A stretch of 57,004 nucleotides of DNA, from NCBI RefSeq assembly GCF_014696345.1, contig NZ_JACJPY010000019.1, forward strand, positions 1 to 57,004, written 5' to 3'. Source of the DNA: Pseudanabaena cinerea FACHB-1277. Lineage in GTDB: Bacteria > Cyanobacteriota > Cyanobacteriia > Pseudanabaenales > Pseudanabaenaceae. The position numbers were made by a program, and so were the translations under genes. A model generated the notes under the pieces. The model had not been told where the DNA came from and did not search any database. It was given only the letters and a program-made list of their open reading frames with translations. Positions 1 through 7,362 of this stretch are shown here, one piece after another; within the stretch, counting starts at the first letter, position 1; each line of letters opens with the position of its first letter.

Positions 1-2
1 TT

Positions 3-143
3 GTTCGTCCATTTCGCGGTATCCATAAAAAGTATCTGTATCTCTATGTAGCCATGTTTGAGTGGGCTTACAATTTACGTTGGATTGATTTTGACTTCCT
101 CCGCCGTCTTCTTGTCCCTCCTTTCACCTATTTACCCACATGA
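3..143 (+). pseudogene. IS1595 (ISXO2-like) transposase, C-terminal end only
   Basis: An open frame enters from the window edge and encodes 46 residues, stopping at TGA 141-143. It contains PFRGIHKKYLYLYVAMFEWA, typical of the C-terminal tail of ISXO2-type DDE transposases (G-H-x-K-Y-L followed by F-x-x-A-x-N). The stop codon lies inside the terminal inverted repeat at 122-148. The upstream part of the gene is outside the window, so whether this copy is intact cannot be judged. The start of a related transposase frame appears at the other end of the window. Confidence 0.75.
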
Positions 144-148
144 GCGAA
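122..148 (+). repeat. Right terminal inverted repeat of the IS1595-family element
   Basis: This 27-bp sequence is the exact reverse complement of 56893-56919. Outside these 27 bp the two sites differ, which fixes the element boundary. Reading inward, the repeat starts TTCGCTCATGTGGG. The 8 bp beyond it (149-156, TTTCTTTT) would be one half of the target duplication if the usual 8-bp ISXO2 duplication applies. Confidence 0.85.
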
Positions 149-530
149 TTTCTTTTGTCTTAGCAACAAAGGCGGCTGTACCAGGTTCAAAAATAGCGCC
201 CGATTGTACTAGGGCAGTAACTTTGCCAGCATCTCTAGCCTCTTCAACAATGGTTTTGGTGGTTCCAGAAAGGGATGTGATGGGTAAATTCCCTTTTTCA
301 TAACCAAAGGATTCTGCATAAACCTTAGCGCCTGTGGCATGGGTGACAGCGCCACCATTTGATGTGCCGCCTAGCTGGGTTTCCATGTGACCGAGGTATA
401 CACCAGCATTGGACATTTTGTCCCAATTCAAACGTCCATCGGGACCTTTATCTACAAATCTTGCAAACGCATAATGAGATGGACTAGTACCATCTGGATG
501 CATAAAAATTACATGATTACCAGTTGTCAT
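132..530 (-). pseudogene. Alkaline phosphatase (PhoA-superfamily), N-terminal fragment cut by the IS
   Basis: The 132-aa frame starts with GNHVIFMHPDGTSPSHYAFA, the metal-binding Asp region of the alkaline phosphatase superfamily. It continues to GTSNGGAVTHATG, which aligns with the nucleophile segment (D-S-A-A-S-A-T-A...TG in E. coli PhoA) and keeps the serine. Homology ends at FVAKT, about 380 bp in, where the IS inverted repeat begins; the last five residues (IRSCG) come from the IS. Most of the catalytic domain is therefore missing. No signal peptide precedes the start at 530, and an in-frame stop lies about 10 codons upstream, so the 5' end may also be altered. A functional enzyme is unlikely unless the rest lies beyond the IS and is expressed separately. 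Confidence 0.8.
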
Positions 531-752
531 ATAGCCTCTGAATAAATCAATGATGTATCAATATCTAAATTGAGTTAAACATTTATTTATTAAGAGATAT
601 GATGCTATTTGGTTAAACCAAGGTTATTTTTAGATTAAGCTTTTGCGATCGCTTTTTGATAGCAGGAGATGGCGATCGGTTAAAATTGCAAAGCAAATAG
701 TCCAAAACTATATTTCTCATCAATAGCTAAGTCAGAAATATTCAGAAATATC

Positions 753-1711
753 ATGTTTTACCAACGACTGCGCGGCGATCGCTACATCAATCCATTGACA
801 GACTTTGGTTTCAAGCGGCTATTTGGCACAGAGCCAAACAAAAACCTATTGATTGACTTTTTGAATGTCATCTTACCGCCCCAACATCAAGTCAAAGATC
901 TCACTTACCGCAGCACCGAAAATCTAGGTAATAGCCCCCTAGATCGCAAAGCCGTCTTTGACCTTTATTGCGAGAGCAAAAAAGGCGAAAAATTTATTGT
1001 CGAAATGCAAAAAACCAAACATAACTATTTCAAAGATCGCAGTATTTACTACGCATCCTTTCCTATTCAAGAACAGGCTGAAAAGGGAAATTGGAACTAT
1101 AAACTAGAGCCAATTTATACGATTGGGATTTTAGACTTTGTTTTTGAGGAAGATAAAAACGAAGATAGGCTATTGCATATTGTTGAACTTAAGGATCAAG
1201 ATTGCCAAGTTTTCTATAAAAAGCTGAAATTCATTTATTTAGAATTACCTAAATTCCAGAAAACCATTAATCAGCTAAGTAATCATTTCGACAAGTGGCT
1301 CTTTTTGCTGAAACATTTACCTGACTTAGAAGAGCCGCCTCTGCTGTTGCAAGAAAATGTATTTATGCAACTATTTGAAGTGGCAAGGATTACAAACTTT
1401 TCGCAAGCCGAAAGAGAGGCTTATGAAAGCAGCTTGAAGTATTATCGCGATATGAATGGTGTAATCGAGACTGCGCGAGAGGAGGGGATGACTCAGGGCA
1501 TTCAAGTGGTTATGGCTCAGGGTGTGCAAGAAGGCAAGCGATCGCTTTTATTAAAAAACTTTCTCGCAAGCTAGGAACCATATCCGATGATATTAAAATT
1601 CTATTGCAGCAGTTATCGCCAGATCGATTAGATGCCTTGAGTGAAGCTTTGTTTGACTTAGAAAATTTGGCGGATCTGCACAATTGGCTCAAGAATATTG
1701 ATGAGCAGTGA
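753..1711 (+). pseudogene. Rpn/PD-(D/E)XK family nuclease (transposase-like), frameshifted near the C terminus
   Basis: The first frame (753-1574, 273 aa) opens with RYINPLTDFGFKRLFG, the hallmark of the Rpn / PDDEXK_2 family of recombination-promoting nucleases. It carries the predicted catalytic set Asp70, Glu84 and Gln86 (VEMQ). The frame stops early at 1572-1574 after EGKRSLLLKNFLAS. Shifting by one base in the A6 run at 1553-1558 gives KKLSRKLGTISDDIKILLQQ and then the usual family ending (EALFDLENLADLHNWLKN) up to TGA 1709-1711. One missing A therefore separates the C-terminal ~50 residues. This could be a true mutation, phase-variable slippage in the A run, or a sequencing error. It stands alone with HIP1 sites on both sides. 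Confidence 0.8.
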
Positions 1712-1750
1712 GCGGCGATCGCGGGTTTTGGCGATCAGTAGCAAGGGAGT

Positions 1751-2608
1751 ATGATTAAAAAATTATTTATGGACAAGGCAATGGACGAATTAACAAATGT
1801 TCTCGCATTAGCCACCGACGAAGAGCTAAATCAACTTGCAAATATCTTATTTCGGCGTAAGTTTAACCCCCTCGACTACCTCACAACTCCGCCGATCCAA
1901 GAATTGCAAAGCTGGGATCGGGATGAATTGGTGGCTGCGATCGCCAAGCGCTTTAGTTTTTTGGCGGCAGATGGTCTAACAGTATTGCGCCGCAAGACAC
2001 AGGAAATGAGCTATCGCAATGTGCTAGAGCGCGTATGTCAGCACCTAGATGTGAAGTATTCTAAACACCAAACCGTTGAAGATATTGAGTCAGAGCTATT
2101 TTTAAACCTGGTTAGCAACTCTTGGAAAAAATTATCATCCCAAGAACGCGCCAATCTCGATGAATCGATGCAAGCCGCCCTGACAGAGGCAGATCTACAA
2201 AAATCTTTACCCCCCGATGCCCAGCGTAGTCCGATGAGTCTATTTGTTAAGGGTGGCAGTGCGATCGCGGTGAGTACGGTCGTGCGCTCGGCGGTGCTAA
2301 ATGCGATCGCTCGACAAATGGCATGGCACTTTGCCACCTATCAAGTGGGTTACGAAGTCCTCAAAGCTGGCGGCACGGCGATCGCCACAAGGATCAATGC
2401 CTATGTGAGTACGCATATTGCCAAACGGGGCATGGCGATCGCTGCCACGCAATACACCGCAGCTAGGGCAGTCTTTGCGGTGATTACACCTGCATTATGG
2501 GGCTTATTTTTTGCCGATCTTGGCTGGCGGGCGATCGCCACTAACTATGGACGCATCATTCCCGCCATTTTCATCATTGCCCAGATCAGGTTATTGAGAA
2601 TGCCATAG
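1751..2608 (+). CDS. YaaW-like (UPF0174 family) protein
   Basis: A protein of about 285 aa resembling E. coli YaaW. It has an N-terminal helical part (NVLALATDEELNQLANIL), a middle segment LERVCQHLDVKYSK...IESELFLNLVSNSWKKLS matching the family's conserved 'L..N.WKKM' block, and a C-terminal Ala/Ile-rich half (residues ~160-285) with probable membrane-associated or hydrophobic helices. The biochemical role of the family is not established. An SD-like AAGGGAG ends almost at the ATG, so alternative starts at 1769 or 1781 (MDELTN...) are equally reasonable. It lies 40 bp downstream of the Rpn gene in the same direction. Confidence 0.65.
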   Translation: MIKKLFMDKAMDELTNVLALATDEELNQLANILFRRKFNPLDYLTTPPIQELQSWDRDELVAAIAKRFSFLAADGLTVLRRKTQEMSYRNVLERVCQHLDVKYSKHQTVEDIESELFLNLVSNSWKKLSSQERANLDESMQAALTEADLQKSLPPDAQRSPMSLFVKGGSAIAVSTVVRSAVLNAIARQMAWHFATYQVGYEVLKAGGTAIATRINAYVSTHIAKRGMAIAATQYTAARAVFAVITPALWGLFFADLGWRAIATNYGRIIPAIFIIAQIRLLRMP

Positions 2609-2668
2609 TACAGGCAATGCCAATTTCTAGCTGCTATATTTACAACTTAGTTGCCTCAATCTAGTTTC

Positions 2669-4453
2669 ATGATTAATACCCATCCATCAGCAAGTTTTCC
2701 TGCGAATAGTCAAGTTAATGGTCAAACTAATAGCCAATTTTGCTACTACATTGCGATCCCAGAGCCTGAAAATCACCTGCTAGAGGTGGAACTAGCGATC
2801 GCTGATTGGCAAAACGAGACCCTCGACCTCAAATTGCCAGTTTGGACTCCTGGCTCCTATCTGGTGCGGGAATATGCCAAGCATTTACAGGATTTTGAGG
2901 CGATCGCAGCCGATGGAAAGGCTTTAAAATGGCAAAAGATTAGCAAAAATCATTGGCAAATTAACTGCGGCAGTAATCATGAAATTCGGGTGCGTTATCG
3001 GTTGTTTTGCAACGAATTGACGGTGCGGACTAATCACATTGATCGCAGCCATGCCTTTTTTACGGGGGCAGCCGTATTTATGTATGCGCCTGAATATTTG
3101 CCTGACCAGAGCGATCGCGGCTATCAGGTGCAGATTACCAAGATCCCTAACCATTGGCAGATTGCCACCGCCCTACCTGAAATTGCTAAGCATACTTTCT
3201 ATGCCAAGGACTTCGATACTTTAGTTGACAGCCCCTTTGAGATTGGCATCCAAGAGCGTCACGAATTTGAAGTACTCCACAAGCAACATCGCTTCATCGT
3301 TTGGGGAGAACATAACGCGAATATGGCAAGGGTGGTTAAAGATACTGCCGCGCTCATTAAAGTGGAAGCGGAGATGTTTGGCGGACTGCCCTACGATCAC
3401 TACGACTTTATTTTGCATACTAGCAATGGCTTTGGCGGCTTAGAACATCGCGACTGTACGGTATTACTATATAACCGCTTGGGCTTTCGCAAAGAAGAGA
3501 GCTATCTGCAATTTCTCAACCTCGTTGCCCATGAATTTTTCCATACATGGAATGTCAAAAGACTTCGCCCCAAAGGTTTGCAGCATTTCGACTATGACCA
3601 TGAGAACTATACAGGTTCCCTATGGTTTAGTGAAGGTACGACTAGCTATTATGACCAAATCTTTCCGCTTAGGGCAAAGATCTATACGCCACAACACTAC
3701 CTCAAGCTAATCAGCAAAAGCATTACCCGTCTCCAAAATACCTTCGGACGCAATGTGCAGTCCCTCCATGAGTCCAGTTTCGATACATGGATTAAGCTCT
3801 ATCGCCCCGATGCCAATACCCACAACAATCAGGTGTCTTACTATCTCAAGGGTGAGCTAGTCTCCATGCTTTTGGATTTATTAATCCGATCGCAAACTAA
3901 CAATCTGCGATCGCTGGATCGGGTAATGCAGATTATGTGGGAACGGTTTGGGAAAACAGAAGTTGGCTTTAGTGAAGCTGAACTCCATGAGGTGATTGAG
4001 TCGGTGGCGGGTGTAGATTTATCAGGATTTTGGCAAGACTATCTCTATGGCAAAAGAGAACTTGACTATAATTATTATTTGGAACCCTTTGGTTTAGAAT
4101 TACGCAGTTCGCGAACAAATGTACCATTTACAGGATTAACCCTAAAGTCTAAAAATGGCTTGGCGGAAGTGGAAAAAGTGGAATTTGACTCCCCTGCCCA
4201 AAAAGCAGGAATTAGCACAGGGGATCTGATTCTAGCGATCGCCGACATTCGGGTAAATGCGGATAACTTTAATGAAAGGCTGCAAGATTTTGAAACTGGC
4301 ACGACTATCCCGATCGCAATCTTCCAACAGGATTTATTACGCCATGTGCAGATGACTTTGCAAGAGCCAATCGCCACCCATTTTGAAGTAGTTCAAATTA
4401 GTCAGGCTTCTCCTAGTCAAGAAATGAACTTGCAACTTTGGCTGAATATTTAA
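2669..4453 (+). CDS. M61 family metallopeptidase with C-terminal PDZ domain (glycyl-aminopeptidase-like)
   Basis: A zinc peptidase of about 594 aa. The motif VAHEFFHTWNVKRLRP (near residue 290) gives HExxH, and WFSEGTTSYYDQ about 40 residues later supplies the third zinc ligand (Glu), as in family M61. The N-terminal ~190 residues form the beta-rich M61_N domain (WTPGSYLVREYAKHLQDFEA). Residues ~490-560 (GLAEVEKVEFDSPAQKAGIS) are a PDZ domain that probably binds substrate C termini. No signal peptide is apparent, so it is probably cytoplasmic. I chose ATG 2669 over a TTG 18 bp upstream. Length and domain order are normal for cyanobacterial M61 proteins. Confidence 0.88.
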   Translation: MINTHPSASFPANSQVNGQTNSQFCYYIAIPEPENHLLEVELAIADWQNETLDLKLPVWTPGSYLVREYAKHLQDFEAIAADGKALKWQKISKNHWQINCGSNHEIRVRYRLFCNELTVRTNHIDRSHAFFTGAAVFMYAPEYLPDQSDRGYQVQITKIPNHWQIATALPEIAKHTFYAKDFDTLVDSPFEIGIQERHEFEVLHKQHRFIVWGEHNANMARVVKDTAALIKVEAEMFGGLPYDHYDFILHTSNGFGGLEHRDCTVLLYNRLGFRKEESYLQFLNLVAHEFFHTWNVKRLRPKGLQHFDYDHENYTGSLWFSEGTTSYYDQIFPLRAKIYTPQHYLKLISKSITRLQNTFGRNVQSLHESSFDTWIKLYRPDANTHNNQVSYYLKGELVSMLLDLLIRSQTNNLRSLDRVMQIMWERFGKTEVGFSEAELHEVIESVAGVDLSGFWQDYLYGKRELDYNYYLEPFGLELRSSRTNVPFTGLTLKSKNGLAEVEKVEFDSPAQKAGISTGDLILAIADIRVNADNFNERLQDFETGTTIPIAIFQQDLLRHVQMTLQEPIATHFEVVQISQASPSQEMNLQLWLNI

Positions 4454-4586
4454 GTATGTCAGTCAAAGAAACCTGTTTAACCTACATTCAGCAGGTCAAA
4501 GGTCAAATATAATATTTAAACAATAAATCAATGGGGAAATCTAAGCTATTTTTCCTTGATTATTATGAATATATGCAACGCCCTAT

Positions 4587-4663
4587 AGGTTGTAAATTTG
4601 ACAGACAATTTTGGAGAATCATCGTAAAATTAATCCAAATTTCTGGGAGCTTTAAGGCTATGA
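4587..4663 (+). repeat. Direct repeat copy 1: leader of the pentapeptide gene, separated from its gene by an insertion
   Basis: This segment matches 7288-7362 closely (shared core GACAATTTTGGAGAATCATC and onward), including the GGCTATGA that contains the start codon. In copy 2 the leader runs straight into the ORF. Here it is interrupted at the ATG by the element at 4664-4876. The open frame that runs from 4531 through this repeat into the element looks incidental. Confidence 0.8.
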
Positions 4664-4876
4664 CGGCACTGGTTCCGCCCAGTGAGGAAGTAAAAGCCAA
4701 GCATAGCAAGGGTTATGGTTTTAATTAAAAGAATCTTGTATGGCAGTAACCTAACACAAAAACAGGGTGTACAGGCACTTTTTGCTCAAAAACCACGTTA
4801 ACCAGCTTTGACAACAGATTCCTACACTCCTTGCTGAATAAGACTTTCTGCTCCTCATTGGGCGGAACCAGTGCCG
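4664..4876. mobile_element. 213-bp MITE-like element with 25-bp terminal inverted repeats
   Basis: The ends are inverted repeats: 4664-4688 (CGGCACTGGTTCCGCCC...) and 4852-4876 are complementary at 24 of 25 positions. The flanks carry a direct repeat CTATGA (4658-4663 and 4877-4882; 7 bp if a shared G is counted). The paralogous leader at 7288-7362 is an empty site, which confirms a discrete insertion. Nothing inside looks like a transposase, so this is a non-autonomous element whose parental IS family I cannot name. It landed on the start codon of the following gene, and the target duplication recreates ATGACC at 4879. Confidence 0.85.
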
Positions 4877-4878
4877 CT

Positions 4879-6063
4879 ATGACCTCTACGGCGAAAAACT
4901 ATGCTGGTCAAAATTTGCGGGGTAAGTCATTTAAGGGGCAAGATCTCTCAGAAGCAGACTTTAGCGGCGCGGATCTGAGAGGTGCAGATTTTACGGATGC
5001 AATTTTAAGAGGAGCGAATTTCTCAAAGGCTGAGACTGGCTTGCAGAAGCGATGGTTCATATTTCAGTTAGTTATTGCCTTCTTTTTGTCAGTATTTTCA
5101 GGACTTTTTACTGCCTATACGGGTGTAGTGACGACCTTATTTCCTGCCCCTTACAATATCGAAATCCTTAGGATCGTACCCAGTCTGGTAATAATCATTA
5201 TCTTCTGTGTTGCTATCATTCGACAAGGGTTTACAGCAACAGCTTTCGTCATGATTGCAGGAGCATTAGCATTATTAACATTTGTCTTTGCTTTGTTAGG
5301 TACTGTTGCATTGCCAATATTATTCGGAGGAGTCGTAGTAGCATTGGCATTATTAATATTGTCATGGACATTTGCCTTGTCAGGAACCATAGCATTTATT
5401 GGAGCATTGGCAGGGTCATGTTACGGGGCATTAGCCTCGTTATTTGTGGAATGGTTCGGTGCAGGCTCAGTCTCATCGGCGCTGACAGGGGCAGTAATAT
5501 TGGCATCGGGGACCGTGTTACTAAGTGTTTATGCTGCTAGGCGAGCTTTCAAAGGCGATCGCAAGTTCGATAGATTGTTGAAGTTTATTATTGGCTTTAC
5601 TAGCATCGGCGGAACGAGTTTTCGTGGTGCAGATTTAACTAAAGCTAACTTTACGAAGGCATATCTCAAAAGTAGTGATTTTCGCAATTCTCGCAAACAG
5701 GCTACTAACTTGACCCGTACCATTTGGAATCAAGCGGAAAAGCTAGACCGATCGCGATTAGGGACATCAATCTTATCTAACCCCGAAGTACGCAAACTAC
5801 TAGTCACTGGCAAACCTAACCAAAGCAAATCCTACGAAGGCTTAAATCTACGCGGCGCAAATCTTGACGGTGTTTATTTAGAAGGGGTCAATTTCAAACG
5901 AGCTATCCTCAGCGAAGCTAGTTTCTGTAACGCAAATCTCGAAGCAGTAAACTTCACCGAAGCTCAAGCGATCGGTACAGACTTTACTGGCGCACAAGTG
6001 ACAGGTGCTTGTCTAGAAGGTTGGAGCTATAATCACAGCACTAAACTCGATGATGTCGAATGA
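4879..6063 (+). CDS. Pentapeptide-membrane-pentapeptide protein, C-terminally truncated paralogue
   Basis: A protein of about 394 aa in three parts. Pentapeptide repeats of the A(D/N)LxG type occupy residues ~8-48 (SGADLRGADFTDAILRGANF). A hydrophobic block at ~60-225 is rich in Ala, Val and Ile and probably spans the membrane several times. Two more pentapeptide blocks follow at ~245-275 and ~325-390. It is strongly similar to the protein at 7359-9407 but ends at TKLDDVE, exactly where the longer protein continues into DVDCRF. It therefore lacks the ~290-residue tail. Start 4879 is the ancestral start, recreated by the target duplication of the inserted element. An upstream start at 4831 inside the element would add 16 residues. 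Function is unknown; it may be a decaying duplicate or a tail-less partner of the paralogue. Confidence 0.75.
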   Translation: MTSTAKNYAGQNLRGKSFKGQDLSEADFSGADLRGADFTDAILRGANFSKAETGLQKRWFIFQLVIAFFLSVFSGLFTAYTGVVTTLFPAPYNIEILRIVPSLVIIIIFCVAIIRQGFTATAFVMIAGALALLTFVFALLGTVALPILFGGVVVALALLILSWTFALSGTIAFIGALAGSCYGALASLFVEWFGAGSVSSALTGAVILASGTVLLSVYAARRAFKGDRKFDRLLKFIIGFTSIGGTSFRGADLTKANFTKAYLKSSDFRNSRKQATNLTRTIWNQAEKLDRSRLGTSILSNPEVRKLLVTGKPNQSKSYEGLNLRGANLDGVYLEGVNFKRAILSEASFCNANLEAVNFTEAQAIGTDFTGAQVTGACLEGWSYNHSTKLDDVE

Positions 6064-6160
6064 AGAGTTGACGGCTTAAGGATTTCAACAATTTCAGGGG
6101 AGCGAAATCGCTATAATTTAAATATTCCATTGCTACCAGTGCGATCGCATTGTTTGAGCT

Positions 6161-6967
6161 ATGACACCAATTATTGCCCCAGCAATTGAGTTTATTCCCC
6201 AAATTCAAGAGATACCCAAAGAAATACCTAAAGAAATATTTTATCCTTCTGAGGATGGTGAACCCTTGGCTGAGACTTCTGTTCATGCTGATGCAATTAT
6301 TGCAACGGTAGCTGTTTTACGAAACTATTTAGCAGAAAAGTTTGCAGAGCGATCGCCTGTTGTTCTTGCTGATCAATTTTTGTATTATGCACAGGGCTTT
6401 TCTAGATTGCGAGTTGCGCCTGATGTGATGGTGATTTTTGATATTCCGCAGCAGCCCTACGACAATTACAAAATTTGGGAAACAGGGCAAATCCCCAGTG
6501 TTATTTTTGAGATGACTTCTGCGAGTACTCAAGCCCATGACCAAGCTAAAAAAAGAGAGCTTTACGAAAGCATTGGGGTTTTGGAATATTGGCTATTCGA
6601 TCCAAAAGGTGAATGGATTCCTGAAAAATTACGCGGCTATCGTCGTCAAGCTAATCTGCCCAAAAATGATGAAGAGTCTTTGGTTTATGAAGCGATCGCT
6701 GATGGCTTAAGCCAAGTTTTAGGATTGCGCCTCGAAGTCGAAGGTTCTCTAATCGGTTTCTATCGTCAGGACAACAGTGAAAAATTACTGATTCCCAGTG
6801 AGCTATTTGCAGCATGGCAAGAAGAAATCCAACGGGCTGAGTCTGCGGAAGAACGGGCTGAGTCTGCGGAAGAACGGGCTGAGTTGGCAGAAGAACGGGC
6901 TAGAGTCGCAGAACTGGAGGCTAAAAAATTGCGCGATCACCTAGCTGCATTGGGCATCGAGACATAG
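6161..6967 (+). CDS. Uma2 family (DUF820) putative endonuclease
   Basis: A 268-aa member of the Uma2/DUF820 family, which has a PD-(D/E)XK-like nuclease fold and is greatly expanded in cyanobacteria. Visible family motifs are APDVMVIFDIPQQPYDNYKI with its Asp, PSVIFEMTSAST with its Glu, and DQAKKRELYESIGVLEYWLFD. The C terminus (~220-268) carries AESAEERA-type heptads forming a charged coiled coil, then the common DHLAALGIE ending. The actual substrate of the family is not known. It lies between the duplicated pentapeptide genes, so it was either inserted there or carried along. Confidence 0.8.
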   Translation: MTPIIAPAIEFIPQIQEIPKEIPKEIFYPSEDGEPLAETSVHADAIIATVAVLRNYLAEKFAERSPVVLADQFLYYAQGFSRLRVAPDVMVIFDIPQQPYDNYKIWETGQIPSVIFEMTSASTQAHDQAKKRELYESIGVLEYWLFDPKGEWIPEKLRGYRRQANLPKNDEESLVYEAIADGLSQVLGLRLEVEGSLIGFYRQDNSEKLLIPSELFAAWQEEIQRAESAEERAESAEERAELAEERARVAELEAKKLRDHLAALGIET

Positions 6968-6978
6968 AACTATTGATT

Positions 6979-7230
6979 TTAGGTTTTTAGATTTGTGGAT
7001 GGGTAGCTTGTTGGTTGACGGATTGCATTCCAATCATCGTTTGTCATAGGGGTTGGCTCTCCTGAAGCGATGCCTTCGAGAATGAGGGGTTCGAGGTATT
7101 GTTTACGCGATCGATCTTGCTGAATTAAGGTTTGAATGTAGTCATTGGCGTTGGTGTAATATCCTGATGCTATTTGCTCTTGCAGGTAGAGGGTCAAGGC
7201 TTCTGGAAGGGTGACAGTTAGGATTGTCAT
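6979..7230 (-). CDS. ParD-like ribbon-helix-helix antitoxin, no adjacent toxin
   Basis: An 83-aa protein starting MTILTVTLPEALTLYLQEQI, with the beta-strand plus helix of ParD-type antitoxins (VTLPE...L..Y...QI.SGYYTNANDYIQTLIQQD). I chose the ATG at 7230; a 31-residue upstream extension has no family similarity and runs into the duplicated leader. ParD normally pairs with a downstream ParE toxin. Here the reading direction leads into the 3' end of the Uma2 gene, 11 bp away, so no toxin is present and this is an orphan antitoxin. Confidence 0.75.
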   Translation of the reverse strand: MTILTVTLPEALTLYLQEQIASGYYTNANDYIQTLIQQDRSRKQYLEPLILEGIASGEPTPMTNDDWNAIRQPTSYPSTNLKT

Positions 7231-7287
7231 CGTTAAATCTGATGTAACTATATTTTTTGAGTATAGGTCATTTATTTGGTGAGCTAC

Positions 7288-7362
7288 AGGTTGTAAATTT
7301 AACTGACAATTTTGGAGAATCATCGTAAAATTAATCCAAATTTCTGGGAATTACGGCTATGA
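7288..7362 (+). repeat. Direct repeat copy 2: intact leader of the long pentapeptide gene
   Basis: This is the uninterrupted counterpart of 4587-4663. It contains GACAATTTTGGAGAATCATC and CTGGGA shortly before the start codon at 7359, where the G-rich stretch could act as ribosome binding site. The two copies show that leader and gene were duplicated together in direct orientation, about 2.7 kb apart. Confidence 0.8.

Noticed and set aside
58-303. 81-aa rightward frame at the left end
   Set aside because: It crosses the IS inverted repeat and lies antisense to the phosphatase fragment; the transposase frame at 3-143 explains the IS part.
4531-4728. 65-aa open frame before the pentapeptide gene
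   Set aside because: It runs from a duplicated leader into the inserted element at 4664, so it is a chance fusion across an insertion junction.
4831-4878. Earlier start for the pentapeptide gene inside the inserted element
   Set aside because: The empty-site copy at 7359 starts at MTSTAKN, and the extra 16 residues are element sequence.
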